A program made the translations under genes and the position numbers. A stretch of DNA of 64,000 nucleotides, from assembly GCF_019285775.1 (NCBI RefSeq), contig NZ_CP079105.1, positions 1,736,001 through 1,800,000 on the forward strand, written 5' to 3'. This stretch comes from Skermania piniformis (GTDB lineage Bacteria > Actinomycetota > Actinomycetes > Mycobacteriales > Mycobacteriaceae). Positions 1 through 8,530 of the stretch are shown one piece after another. The notes under the pieces are model-generated. The model was not told where the DNA came from and did no database searches. It worked only from the letters and a program-made list of their open reading frames with translations. Each line of letters starts with the position of its first letter. Position 1 is the first letter of the stretch.

Positions 1-232
1 GCTGGTTGCGGAGCTACTCGCCGAGCGGGAGCCGGATTCGGACGAGCTAACGCACCTGGCGCCGTCGACTCTCCTCGTGTACGGCGATCGGTCGCCGTGT
101 CGCGATGGCGGACGGCGCCTGGCCGAGGCGATTCCCGACGCTCGCTATACCGAACTGCCGGGCGGACACTATCTGCATCTCGACGCGCGCGATGCGCTCA
201 CCGAGCTGATCGTGGGACACCTCGATGGTTGA
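1..232 (+). CDS. Alpha/beta hydrolase, C-terminal fragment (5' end outside window)
   Basis: This is the last 76 residues of a protein whose start lies left of the window; the reading frame begins at base 2. The fragment contains a strand with VYGDRS, typical of the region carrying the third acidic residue of alpha/beta hydrolases, and a late GGHYLH segment that would supply the catalytic histidine. It ends in TGA at 230-232, overlapping the start of the next hydrolase by 8 bases, so the two are probably translated together. Substrate unknown; the nucleophile half cannot be seen. Confidence 0.7.
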   Translation, partial: LVAELLAEREPDSDELTHLAPSTLLVYGDRSPCRDGGRRLAEAIPDARYTELPGGHYLHLDARDALTELIVGHLDG

Positions 233-992
233 CGTGATCGCGAACGGAGTCCGCCATCACGTCCAGCGCTTGGGGCACGGCGAAGAGACCGTCGTGTTCG
301 TGCACGGGCTGGTGATGGACAACCTGTCCAGCTTCTACTTCACACTCGCCAGTCCAGTGGCGGCGACGTCCGATGTTGTGTTGTACGACCTGCGCGGGCA
401 TGGCATGTCGGAACGCCCGGCGGCGGGCTACGCGGTCGCCGACCTGGTCTCCGATCTCGCGGCGTTGCTCGCCGCGCTCGCGATCGACCGGCCGGTCGCT
501 TTGGTCGGCAACAGTTTCGGGGGGTTGGTCGCGCTCGCGTTTGCCGCGAAGTATCCCGACCGGGTCACGCGGCTGGCGTTGATCGATGCGCACGACGGAA
601 CCGCCGGCTGGGCCGCGCAGATGAGCGCCACGCTGACCCTGCGCGGCACGGCCCGGGACGCGAAGATCGCCGAGTCGTTCGCCGACTGGCTCGGCCGGCA
701 CAGCGAGCGGAAGCGAAACAGGTTGGTGCGCATCGCGGGAGCCCTTATCGGCGAGACGTCGCTGGTCACCGACCTCGGCACCTCGCCGGCGCTGACCGCC
801 GAATCACTGGCCCGCATCGTCTGCCCGACACTTGCGCTGTACGGCGAGTTCTCCGATGTGCGCGACCGCGGCGAAGCGCTCGCAGAAACACTGCCTGCCT
901 GTACTTTTCATTCTTATCCAGGCTGTGGTCATTCGGTCCTGTGGGAGGCTACCGCTGCGGTGCGCACCCGAGTCGTGGAGTTTCTGCGATGA
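225..992 (+). CDS. Alpha/beta-fold hydrolase
   Basis: A 255-residue cytoplasmic hydrolase of standard single-domain length. The HG oxyanion motif is at residues 27-28 and the nucleophile elbow GNSFGG at 95-100 (Ser97). Asp211 in YGEFSD and His236 in CGHS complete the triad. There is no signal peptide or membrane segment. The ATG overlaps the end of another hydrolase, and the stop overlaps the start of a glycosyltransferase by 4 bases, so it belongs to a four-gene operon that probably builds or trims an ester-linked lipid or secondary metabolite. Substrate is unknown; esterase, lipase or C-C hydrolase activity are all possible. Confidence 0.85.
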   Translation: MVDVIANGVRHHVQRLGHGEETVVFVHGLVMDNLSSFYFTLASPVAATSDVVLYDLRGHGMSERPAAGYAVADLVSDLAALLAALAIDRPVALVGNSFGGLVALAFAAKYPDRVTRLALIDAHDGTAGWAAQMSATLTLRGTARDAKIAESFADWLGRHSERKRNRLVRIAGALIGETSLVTDLGTSPALTAESLARIVCPTLALYGEFSDVRDRGEALAETLPACTFHSYPGCGHSVLWEATAAVRTRVVEFLR

Positions 993-2137
993 AGTTCCTG
1001 TTCGTCGTACCGCCCCTCGTCGGCCATGTCAATCCGACGATCTCGGTGGCGGCTGCTCTCCGAGCGCGCGGTCATCGCGTTGCCTGGGTCGGGCATCCCG
1101 ATCCGGTACGTCCGCTGCTACCCGCCGACGCGCTGCTGTTCGCGCTACCGCCGGATACCGACCCGGCACGTTCGCGTGCGGTGGCTGCGGCGGCGCGGAC
1201 TGCTCGGGGCGCCGCAGCGCTGAAACTGCTGTGGGAAGACTTTCTCGTGCCGCTGGCGCACCAGATGCGGCCCGGCGTCGATGCTGCGGTGCGCGAGTTC
1301 GCCCCGGACGTCCTCGTGGTCGACCAGCAGGCGTTGGCCGGCGGGATGGTTGCCCGGGAGCGTGAAATCCGATGGGCGACGTTCGCGACGACCTCGGCCG
1401 ACATCATCGATCCGTTGGCGACACTACCGCAGGTGAAGCGTTGGCGCGGTAACCTTCTGAGCGGCCTCGGGTTTCCGGCGAGCGGCGAGTTGTCGCCGCA
1501 CCTGGTCGTGGTCTTCTCCACCCCGGCACTGATCGGGCCGGTGGATCGGTACCCGGGACACTTCAGCTTCGTCGGTCCGTCGTTCGGCTGGTCTGGTCGG
1601 TCCGATTCGGCGGTGCCGGGCAGCGGTCGGGTGGAGACCAGCTCGTTCCCGTTCGCCGAGTTGCGTCGGCCGTGTGTGCTGGTGTCGATGGGAACGGTGA
1701 ATACCGCTGCCTGCGATCGGTTCTACGCGGTCGTCACCGCTGCGATTCGCCGAGTCCAGGTTGTGCTCGTCGGCGACGTCGCGGCGCCGAAGAATTTCAT
1801 CGTGCGGCCGCACGTGCCACAACTCGCGTTGCTGCCCCGGGTCGACGCGGTCGTCTGCCACGGCGGGCACAACACGACGTGTGAGGCGCTCGCGCACGGG
1901 ATACCGCTGGTCCTCGCGCCGATCAAGGACGATCAGCCGTTCATCGCCGATCAGGTGATTGCCGCGGGTGCCGGCATCCGGGTGAAGTTCGGTCGGGTAC
2001 AGCCGGACGGGCTCGCCACGGCTGTCGATCGGGTGCTCACCGAACCCGCGTTCCGGGCCGCTGCACACCGTGTCCGCAGCTCCTTCGCCGACGCCGGTGG
2101 CGCAGCCGCTGCGGCTTCTGCGCTGGAGGCGCTATGA
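989..2137 (+). CDS. UGT/MGT-type glycosyltransferase (GT1 fold)
   Basis: The 382-residue protein begins MKFLFVVPPLVGHVNP, the N-terminal strand and catalytic-histidine loop (His13) of GT1 glycosyltransferases. Residues 291-310, starting HGGHNTTCEALAHG, are the nucleotide-sugar binding signature of the C-terminal domain. The ATG at 989 overlaps the upstream stop as ATGA; a longer in-frame start at 941 lies inside the hydrolase and is unlikely. It probably moves a sugar from an NDP-sugar to a lipid or aglycone. The coupled hydrolase and methyltransferase suggest a small tailoring operon. The acceptor cannot be read from sequence. Confidence 0.88.
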   Translation: MKFLFVVPPLVGHVNPTISVAAALRARGHRVAWVGHPDPVRPLLPADALLFALPPDTDPARSRAVAAAARTARGAAALKLLWEDFLVPLAHQMRPGVDAAVREFAPDVLVVDQQALAGGMVAREREIRWATFATTSADIIDPLATLPQVKRWRGNLLSGLGFPASGELSPHLVVVFSTPALIGPVDRYPGHFSFVGPSFGWSGRSDSAVPGSGRVETSSFPFAELRRPCVLVSMGTVNTAACDRFYAVVTAAIRRVQVVLVGDVAAPKNFIVRPHVPQLALLPRVDAVVCHGGHNTTCEALAHGIPLVLAPIKDDQPFIADQVIAAGAGIRVKFGRVQPDGLATAVDRVLTEPAFRAAAHRVRSSFADAGGAAAAASALEAL

Positions 2138-3894
2138 CTTATCTGCTGTCCGTCCTTGCGGTGCTGTTCGTGCTCGATGCGCTTCGGTTGCGGCGCCGGG
2201 CCGGCGCGCTGGACGTACTCGGGCCGGCCGAGACCGCGGAGATGCTGCCGACCTACGAGATGGTCACCGCGCCCGGGATCACCGTCGACCAGGCGACCGA
2301 GCGGTCGGCTGCGGCGTTTGCCGGCGAGCGTGGACTCGACCTGCTCGACCTGGTCCCGGCGGGCATCTCGCTGAACCACGCGATGACCCTGGTACAGCTG
2401 GTCGATCCGTCGACCTACGGTGCCGACCGGCTACGCCCCGGATACACCGTCGGCCACGCGATACTCATCACCGCCGACGTTGTCGAACGGACGGCGATCA
2501 CGGTTCCCGCCGACGACCTCGAGTTCGCCAGGTTGGCAGTGCGGCTCAAGCCCTACGGTAAGGCCGGTCTGGCGATCGCCCCCGGTACCCCGGCCCGACC
2601 CGGGAAGATCGACCAGCGTTTCGATGTTCTGCGCACGATGCTCGGTCCGGCGACCGCCCCGGCGATCGGCGCACTGCCGGTGCTCGGGATCGTCGTCGGG
2701 GTCGGCACCTGGCTTGCCCCGATCGCCGGCCTGGCGGCAATTGCTGCCTGGCATCTGCAGCCGCTGCTCGTATTCGCCGGTACACACCTGCGCCCGCGGC
2801 GTTTGCTGGTCTCCAGCCTGCTGCGGTTTCCGACCGAGTTGCTGCTCGCCTTCGGCGCCGTCTTCGCCCGTCGCAGAAGACAACTCGGTAAACATCCGAC
2901 GCCGACCGAACAGCTCTTCGAGCCGCGCCGATCGACCTGCCCGATGTGCGACGCGCCAGATCCGGTACTGCACCTGCGTAGCCCCGATCGGATCAAGCAC
3001 AAGCCCGGCCGGTTCACCCTGGAGCGTTGCCAGTCGTGTCGTCACATCTTCCAGAACCCCCGCCTGTCCGTCGCCGGCCTGGACTACTACTACCGAGATT
3101 TCTACGACGGGCTGGGCGAATCCGATATGGAGTTGGTTTTTTCCGCCGCCGTCCGATCCTATCGAGATCGGGCTCGGATGGTGAAACACCACACGATGCC
3201 GGCCCGCTGGCTCGATGTCGGCGCCGGCCACGGTCATTTCTGCATCGCTGCGCGCGACGAGTTCCCGGACACTCGGTTCGACGGACTGGACCTCAGCGAA
3301 AGCATCGACGAGGCGAAGCGCCGTGGTTGGGTGGACACCGCCTACCGTGGTTTGTTCGCCGACCTGGCGTCGACGTTCGCCGGTCGATACGACGCGGTCA
3401 GCATGAGCCACTATCTCGAGCACACCACGGATCCGCGGGCTGAGATCGGGGCTGCCCGGACCGCGCTCGAACCCGGGGGATACCTGCTGATCGAAGTTCC
3501 GGATCCGGATTTCGTCCTCGGCCGCGTGTTACGCAGCTACTGGCTCCCCTGGTTCCAGCCGCAGCATCTCCACCTTCTGCCGGCAGCGAAGCTCGGCTCG
3601 ATGCTTGCCGAGTGCGGGTTTGTCCCTCTGACATGGCATCGTGGTGCGGCGCATCAGCCGGTCGATCTGTTCTTCGTCGTATATCTGTTCCTGGACCGGC
3701 TCGCGCCGCCGACCGACCTACCTTGGCGGCCGAGGCGTTGGCTTGCTGCCGCGCGGTTCCGGCGCACACTCGTGTGGACGCTGGGTATGCCCTTCCTTCT
3801 CGCAGCCGGCCTGACCGACCTGCTGCTCGCACCGTTGATCGCCCGAGCGCGAGTCGGCAACACCTATCGGGTCGTCGCTCGAAAAGAGGACTGA
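2134..3894 (+). CDS. Membrane-anchored protein with zinc ribbon and SAM methyltransferase domain
   Basis: A 586-residue fusion. Residue 1 starts a hydrophobic helix, about 40-170 is a soluble region I do not recognise, and 175-245 holds further hydrophobic helices. A four-cysteine zinc ribbon (C269, C272, C299, C302) follows, as often seen before class I methyltransferases. The SAM-binding loop WLDVGAGHGHF is at 359-369 and a hydrophobic C-terminal segment lies near 510-570. It likely methylates a membrane lipid or glycolipid made by the coupled glycosyltransferase (ATGA overlap at 2134). The zinc-ribbon plus methyltransferase core is clear; the N-terminal 250 residues are unusual. Confidence 0.8.
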   Translation: MTYLLSVLAVLFVLDALRLRRRAGALDVLGPAETAEMLPTYEMVTAPGITVDQATERSAAAFAGERGLDLLDLVPAGISLNHAMTLVQLVDPSTYGADRLRPGYTVGHAILITADVVERTAITVPADDLEFARLAVRLKPYGKAGLAIAPGTPARPGKIDQRFDVLRTMLGPATAPAIGALPVLGIVVGVGTWLAPIAGLAAIAAWHLQPLLVFAGTHLRPRRLLVSSLLRFPTELLLAFGAVFARRRRQLGKHPTPTEQLFEPRRSTCPMCDAPDPVLHLRSPDRIKHKPGRFTLERCQSCRHIFQNPRLSVAGLDYYYRDFYDGLGESDMELVFSAAVRSYRDRARMVKHHTMPARWLDVGAGHGHFCIAARDEFPDTRFDGLDLSESIDEAKRRGWVDTAYRGLFADLASTFAGRYDAVSMSHYLEHTTDPRAEIGAARTALEPGGYLLIEVPDPDFVLGRVLRSYWLPWFQPQHLHLLPAAKLGSMLAECGFVPLTWHRGAAHQPVDLFFVVYLFLDRLAPPTDLPWRPRRWLAAARFRRTLVWTLGMPFLLAAGLTDLLLAPLIARARVGNTYRVVARKED

Positions 3895-3918
3895 ACGCGT
3901 CTGCAGTTCCCGACCGGC

Positions 3919-3944
3919 TCCCCCCCGACCTCAGCGTGGGGGGA
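3919..3944. terminator. Possible bidirectional terminator between convergent genes
   Basis: TCCCCCC (from 3919) can pair with GGGGGGA (3938-3944) around a loop of about a dozen bases, in the 36-base gap between the methyltransferase stop and the convergent SDR stop. There is no T-tract, which is common in GC-rich actinobacteria. The stem overlaps the last codons of the SDR. Confidence 0.4.
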
Positions 3945-4695
3945 AGCGCAACGCACCGTCGAGTCGGATGACCTCGCCGTTGAGGTAGTCGTTCTCCACG
4001 ATCGCGGTGGCGAGCTGGGCGTACTCGTCGGAACGGCCCATCCGCTTGGGGAACGGCACCTGGGGACCCCAGTACTGCTCCAACTTGTCCGCGGCCTGGC
4101 CATAGGCGGGGGTGTTGACGGTGCCGGGCGCGATGGTCACCACCCGGATGCCGAGCGGGGACAGATCACGGGCGGCGACGAGGGTCATCGCAGCGACGCC
4201 ACCCTTTGCGGCGGCGTAGGGGAGTTGGCCGATCTGTCCCTCGAAAGCGGCGATCGAGGCGGTGTTCACGATCACCCCGCGCCCGCCTTCGTCGAGCGGT
4301 TCGCTCTTCGCGATCGCCTCGGCCGACAGCCGCAGCACGTTGAACACGGCGGTGAGATAGAACTCGATCGTGGTACGAAATCCGGCCAGCTCCAGTGGCG
4401 AGCCGTCCTTGCCGATCAGCCGCCCGCCGGTCGCCGGCCCGCCATGGGTGTCGACCGAGATACGCAGTGGCGCAAGCTCGGCCGCGATGGCCACGGCCGC
4501 GCGTACCGAGTCCTCGTCGGTGGCGTCGGTGTGCACGTAGTGGATGCCGAGTTCGTCGGCGAGGTCCTTGCCCTTGTCGTCGGCGACGTCGGCGACCACG
4601 ACCTGTGCGCCGGCGGCGTGCAGCCGCCGCACGGTGGCCTCGCCCAGCCCGCCGGTACCGCCCACGACAAGCGCGGAGCTTCCGCTGATGTGCAC
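3931..4695 (-). CDS. Short-chain dehydrogenase/reductase (3-hydroxyacyl-CoA dehydrogenase-like)
   Basis: A 254-residue classical SDR. The cofactor loop GGTGGLG is at 12-18 and the catalytic Ser147, Tyr160 and Lys164 are present (YAAAK). The sequence resembles HSD17B10-type 3-hydroxyacyl-CoA dehydrogenases, which suits a beta-oxidation setting. The GTG at 4695 is chosen because AGGAGG sits 6 bases upstream; an in-frame start at 4767 would run through the palindromic operator. It is transcribed divergently from a thiolase, so dehydrogenation and thiolysis of the same 3-hydroxyacyl-CoA is a sensible pairing. Exact substrate unknown. Confidence 0.88.
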   Translation of the reverse strand: MHISGSSALVVGGTGGLGEATVRRLHAAGAQVVVADVADDKGKDLADELGIHYVHTDATDEDSVRAAVAIAAELAPLRISVDTHGGPATGGRLIGKDGSPLELAGFRTTIEFYLTAVFNVLRLSAEAIAKSEPLDEGGRGVIVNTASIAAFEGQIGQLPYAAAKGGVAAMTLVAARDLSPLGIRVVTIAPGTVNTPAYGQAADKLEQYWGPQVPFPKRMGRSDEYAQLATAIVENDYLNGEVIRLDGALRFPPR

Positions 4696-4730
4696 CGAGA
4701 CCCTCCTTGTTACCGTTGCTCTCAGTCTGC

Positions 4731-4745
4731 GAGAATAATATTCTC
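4731..4745. promoter_or_regulatory. Palindromic operator, site 1 (GAGAAT-N3-ATTCTC)
   Basis: GAGAATAATATTCTC is perfect, and the symmetry extends to a 21-base palindrome (4728-4748, TGC at one end and GCA at the other). It lies between the divergent SDR and thiolase starts. The same 15-base pattern recurs at 7650 and 18309 in divergent promoters. A TetR-family operator is the most likely reading. Confidence 0.75.
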
Positions 4746-4794
4746 GCACATAATTCGAATTGGCCACGATCGAATTCGATCGAGGAGGTCTCTC

Positions 4795-5955
4795 ATGCCC
4801 GAAGCGATCATCGTCGCTGCCGTCCGCACGCCGATCGGCACGGCCCGCAAAGGGTCGTTACGTGATACGACGGCATTCGATCTTGCGCACGATGTGGTCG
4901 GCGCCTCGGCCCAGCGTTTGGCGACTGCCGGCGCCGAGCTCGCGGAGATCGACGATGTCATCCTCGGCGAGGGCCGCTACGGCGGTGGGGTGCTCGCCCG
5001 CCATGCGGCGATCACGGCCGGCTTGACCACCGTGCCGGGCCTCGCGCAGAACCGGCACTGCGCCGCGGGCATGGCTGCGGTGCAGTCCGCGGCTGCGAAC
5101 ATCCGAGCCGGTATGGCCGAATTGGTGATTGCCGGGGGAGTGAACAGCGAATCCACCGCACCCCGGGCGCGGTTCCGGGTCGGCGCCGACGAGTGGATCG
5201 ATCCCTGGGTGTCGCCGACCCATCCGGATCGGCCGGACGCCCCGGCCATGGACATGTCCATCACGGTCGGTTGGAACACGGCCGTGAAGGCCGGAATCAG
5301 CCGAGACGAGATGGACGCGTGGGCGGTGCGGTCGCACCGCAACGCGATCGCGGCGATCGACGAGGGCCGGTTCGCCGCCGAAGTGATCCCGGTAACCACC
5401 CCGCATGGGGTGTTCGACACCGACGAACACCCGCGCCGGGACACCAGCGTCGAGCGGTTGGCCGGGCTGAAGCCGTTGCATCCGGAGATCGACGGCTTCT
5501 CGATCACGGCGGGCAACGCGTCCGGAATGAACGACGGTGCCGCTGCACTGGCCGTAGCCGCCGATGCGACCGGTCTGCCGGCGCTGGGCTATATCCGTTC
5601 CTGGGCATCGGTCGGCGTCGATCCGGCGTTCACCGGGCTTGCGCCGATCGAGGCGATCACCAAGGCGGTGCGTCGGGCCGGTATCTCGCTCGACGAGCTG
5701 CGGCTGATCGAGATCAACGAAGCGTTCGCGTCGGTACCGCTGGCGGCGATCCGCGCGCTCGATCTGAACCCGGAGATCGTCAACTACAGCGGCAGCGGCT
5801 GTTCGCTCGGCCACCCGGTGGCGGCAACCGGTGCCCGGATGATCGTCACCCTGGTGCACGAGCTGCGCCGGCGTGGCGGCGGGTTCGGTGTCGCTGCGCT
5901 CTGCGCCGGCGGTGGCATGGGTTCGGCGACGGTGGTCGAGGTGCCGGCCGGATGA
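4795..5955 (+). CDS. Acetyl-CoA acyltransferase (thiolase)
   Basis: A 386-residue thiolase of usual length. The nucleophile is Cys89 in NRHCAAGMA, the NEAF loop follows near residue 310, the GHP histidine lies in CSLGHPVAATGARM, and the second cysteine in CAGGGMG near the C-terminus. The ATG at 4795 is preceded by GAGGAGG at 4782-4788. It would cleave a 3-ketoacyl-CoA with CoA, releasing acetyl- or propionyl-CoA. It is driven from the palindrome-bearing divergent promoter and followed 8 bases later by a MeaB-type GTPase. Confidence 0.92.
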   Translation: MPEAIIVAAVRTPIGTARKGSLRDTTAFDLAHDVVGASAQRLATAGAELAEIDDVILGEGRYGGGVLARHAAITAGLTTVPGLAQNRHCAAGMAAVQSAAANIRAGMAELVIAGGVNSESTAPRARFRVGADEWIDPWVSPTHPDRPDAPAMDMSITVGWNTAVKAGISRDEMDAWAVRSHRNAIAAIDEGRFAAEVIPVTTPHGVFDTDEHPRRDTSVERLAGLKPLHPEIDGFSITAGNASGMNDGAAALAVAADATGLPALGYIRSWASVGVDPAFTGLAPIEAITKAVRRAGISLDELRLIEINEAFASVPLAAIRALDLNPEIVNYSGSGCSLGHPVAATGARMIVTLVHELRRRGGGFGVAALCAGGGMGSATVVEVPAG

Positions 5956-5962
5956 GGTTCCG

Positions 5963-6895
5963 GTGACGCGCGACGACGTCCGCTCTGCCGGACCGGACGT
6001 CGCCGAGTTGTTGGCCGGTGCTCGGGCCGGTTCGATCCGCGCGGTGGGCAAACTGCTGAGCCTGGTCGAAAGCGATCGGCGGAGCGAGGTGCAGGCGCTG
6101 GTGGGCGCCGCCCGCACTCGCGTCATCGGCATCACCGGCCCACCCGGTGCCGGCAAGTCCAGCACGATCGCCGTGCTGGTAGCCGCCTATCGAGCGCGGG
6201 GTCTGCGGGTCGCGGTGCTCGCCGTCGACCCGTCCTCGCCGTACAGCGGGGGCGCGTTGCTGGGCGACCGGATTCGGATGGCGCAGCATATCGACGATCC
6301 CGGGGTGCTGATCCGATCTGTTGCTGCGCGGGGACACGTCGGTGGGCTTGCCGAGGCCGTGCCGGCGGCCGTCGGCTTGCTCGCGGCGCTCGATTACGAG
6401 CTGGTGGTGCTGGAAACCGTGGGCGTCGGCCAATCGGAGATCGAGATCGCCGCGGTCGCCGATCCGATCCTGGTGATCCTGAATCCCGGCGCCGGTGACG
6501 CGGTACAGGCGGCCAAGGCCGGCCTGCTCGAAGTGGCCGACCTTCTGGTGGTGAACAAAGCCGACCGGGACGGGGCCGACCAGACGGTGCGGGAGCTCCG
6601 GGCCGAGTCGAGCGTGCCGATCCTCACCCTGATCGCCTCCCGTGGCGAGCGGGTCGACGAGCTGGTGGCGGCGATCGATGCGCACCAGCGGTCGGATACC
6701 GGGGATCGCCGGACCGCGCGCGCCCGGTCACAGATCCTGTCGCTGGCACAAACCCGGCTCCGCGCGCACCCGGCCTTGGACGAGCTGGCCGACGCGGTCG
6801 CCCGCGGCGGGATCGATCCCTATCGTGCCGCCGGCCACCTGGTGCGAGCCGCGTCGGACGAGAACTTTGCCGGTCAGGTGCGAGCGAATCCGTAG
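5963..6895 (+). CDS. meaB: MeaB/ArgK-type GTPase (B12-mutase chaperone family)
   Basis: A 310-residue G3E-family GTPase. The Walker A loop GITGPPGAGKSS, the DPSSPYSGGALLGDRIRM segment, the switch motif LETVGVGQSE and the base-specificity motif NKAD are all present. Family members load and protect adenosylcobalamin on methylmalonyl-CoA or isobutyryl-CoA mutase. The GTG at 5963 follows the thiolase stop by 7 bases; the earlier in-frame ATG lies inside the thiolase. No mutase gene is in the window, so the partner must be elsewhere. The 3' end overlaps the convergent TetR gene by 22 bases. Confidence 0.88.
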   Translation: MTRDDVRSAGPDVAELLAGARAGSIRAVGKLLSLVESDRRSEVQALVGAARTRVIGITGPPGAGKSSTIAVLVAAYRARGLRVAVLAVDPSSPYSGGALLGDRIRMAQHIDDPGVLIRSVAARGHVGGLAEAVPAAVGLLAALDYELVVLETVGVGQSEIEIAAVADPILVILNPGAGDAVQAAKAGLLEVADLLVVNKADRDGADQTVRELRAESSVPILTLIASRGERVDELVAAIDAHQRSDTGDRRTARARSQILSLAQTRLRAHPALDELADAVARGGIDPYRAAGHLVRAASDENFAGQVRANP

Positions 6896-7533
6896 GCGCA
6901 GAACCGCCAGACCTCGGCCGCGCTGATCGGGTGCTGGGTCTCCTCGTCGGTCGCGCCGGCCGACTGAGCGGTGAACATGACGGTCTGCATCACCATCGCT
7001 GCCGCGCGCCGGGCGTTGATCTCGGCGCTGAGCTCCCCGGCCGCCACGGCCAGCTCCATCAGTTCGGTGAACAGCGCCAACATCGGCGCGTGGGCAACCT
7101 TCACCTGCGCCGGGTGCGATACCAGCAATTGTGGCGCGAAGTCGGTGAACAGCGGGCGCTGGGCGGCCGGATCCGGCCGGCACAACTCGAACAACAGCTC
7201 CACGGTGACCTGAAGTTTGTCCATCGGGTCGGTCTGCCCGCCGGCTGCAGCGTGGAGTTGTTCGGCGGTGCGTGCCAACGCATCTTCGAACAGCGCGAGC
7301 AGCAGCTCGTGCTTACCGTCGAACTGGAGGTAGAAGCTGCGCAACGACTGCCGCGAGCGGTCCACGACCTCCTGCACCGTGAAGTCGGTCGTCCCCTTCT
7401 CCGTGATGATGGCTTGCGCAGCGTCGAGGAATCGTTGCACCCGTTCTTCTGCGCGCAACTTCGCTGAGCGCAGCGACCGTTCGACAGCGCGCTGCTTCCA
7501 CGCCGGCTCCTCGCTCGGGCTGGTCACGGTCAC
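6874..7533 (-). CDS. TetR/AcrR-family transcriptional regulator
   Basis: A 219-residue regulator. A basic N-terminal stretch leads into a TetR helix-turn-helix at about 52-71 (FTVQEVVDRS through RSFYLQFDGK), followed by a helical ligand domain. It starts with GTG at 7533, divergent from an enoyl-CoA hydratase, and the 166-base gap carries a GAGAAT-N3-ATTCTC palindrome. Because that palindrome recurs at two other promoters, this protein is the best candidate for the regulon repressor, probably responding to an acyl-CoA intermediate. Binding is an inference from position; another regulator could use the sites. Confidence 0.88.
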   Translation of the reverse strand: MTVTSPSEEPAWKQRAVERSLRSAKLRAEERVQRFLDAAQAIITEKGTTDFTVQEVVDRSRQSLRSFYLQFDGKHELLLALFEDALARTAEQLHAAAGGQTDPMDKLQVTVELLFELCRPDPAAQRPLFTDFAPQLLVSHPAQVKVAHAPMLALFTELMELAVAAGELSAEINARRAAAMVMQTVMFTAQSAGATDEETQHPISAAEVWRFCAYGFART

Positions 7534-7626
7534 CTCGATTCCCCGGTGGTGGAAGAGAACATGGATGCACCCTACCGGAGAATGGCATGTAGCAGTAACC
7601 CCGCCGAGGCGGTCGTGGCAGGTTTG

Positions 7627-7645
7627 TTGGAATAGTGACTTCCAA
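7627..7645. promoter_or_regulatory. Inverted repeat TTGGAA-N7-TTCCAA
   Basis: A perfect 6-base inverted repeat lies immediately left of operator site 2, in the TetR/enoyl-CoA hydratase promoter gap. Its sequence differs from the GAGAAT palindrome, so it may be a second regulator's site or part of the promoter. Confidence 0.4.
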
Positions 7646-7649
7646 TAGT

Positions 7650-7664
7650 GAGAATGCTATTCTC
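7650..7664. promoter_or_regulatory. Palindromic operator, site 2 (GAGAAT-N3-ATTCTC)
   Basis: GAGAATGCTATTCTC has perfect arms and lies 35 bases before the enoyl-CoA hydratase start and about 117 bases before the divergent TetR start. This position allows autoregulation of the TetR gene as well as control of the hydratase operon. Confidence 0.75.
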
Positions 7665-7699
7665 TTCGCACTCCGATCGCGCGGTTAAGGAGCCCGAGT

Positions 7700-8485
7700 T
7701 TGTTTATCCGTTACCAGGTCGCAGACCGTATCGGCACGATCACGCTGAACCGCCCCGAGGCGGCCAACGCGCAGAACGGCGAGCTGCTCGACCAGTTGGA
7801 CGCGGCATGGCAGCAGGCGGCCGCGGACCCGGACGTGGCGGTCGTCGTGCTCCGGGCCGAGGGTAAGCACTTCTCGGCCGGGCACGACCTCAAGGGCAGC
7901 TCGCCCGCGGAGTCCGGGCCCATCACCTTGGAACGTATCTATCAGGTCGAGGCCAGGCGCTACCTCGAATACTCGTTGCGCTGGCGCAATATGCCCAAGC
8001 CGTCGATCGCCGCCGTGCAGGGCAGGTGTATCGCGGGTGGCTTGTTGCTGTGCTGGCCGTGTGATCTCATCATCGCCGCCGACGACGCCCAGTTTTCCGA
8101 TCCGGTGGTCATGATGGGCATCGGGGGTGTGGAATATCACGGTCACACGTGGGAACTCGGCGCGCGCAAGGCAAAGGAGATCTTGTTTACCGGCCGGCCG
8201 GTGACCGCCGAGGAGGCACGCCAGACCGGCATGGTGAATCGGGTGGTGGCACGCGCCGAACTGGATGAACGTACGCGTGAATTGGCTGCGCAGATCGCGG
8301 CGATGCCGCCCTTCGGACTGCGCCAGGCCAAGCGCGCGGTGAATCAGACCCTCGACGTGCAGGGCTTCTACGCGGCGATCCAGGCGGTCTTCGATGTGCA
8401 TCAAACCGGGCACGGGAATGCATTGAGCGTCAGCGGTTTTCCGATTCTGACCCAGCTGGCCGAAATGAAAAACAACATCAAGTAA
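7700..8485 (+). CDS. Enoyl-CoA hydratase/isomerase family protein
   Basis: A 261-residue crotonase-fold protein. The oxyanion-hole segments are GKHFSAGHDLKG near 53-64 and GRCIAGGLLL near 111-120. The TTG start at 7700 is supported by AAGGAG at 7687-7692 with a 7-base spacer; no ATG or GTG is better placed. Family members hydrate 2-enoyl-CoAs or shift double bonds. It is the first gene rightward from the TetR divergent promoter and so is probably in the TetR regulon. The exact acyl-CoA substrate is not evident. Confidence 0.87.
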   Translation: MFIRYQVADRIGTITLNRPEAANAQNGELLDQLDAAWQQAAADPDVAVVVLRAEGKHFSAGHDLKGSSPAESGPITLERIYQVEARRYLEYSLRWRNMPKPSIAAVQGRCIAGGLLLCWPCDLIIAADDAQFSDPVVMMGIGGVEYHGHTWELGARKAKEILFTGRPVTAEEARQTGMVNRVVARAELDERTRELAAQIAAMPPFGLRQAKRAVNQTLDVQGFYAAIQAVFDVHQTGHGNALSVSGFPILTQLAEMKNNIK

Positions 8486-8530
8486 TGGCGGAGTTTCCCC
8501 GCTACCCCATCCAAGAAACGAGGAAGTTTC

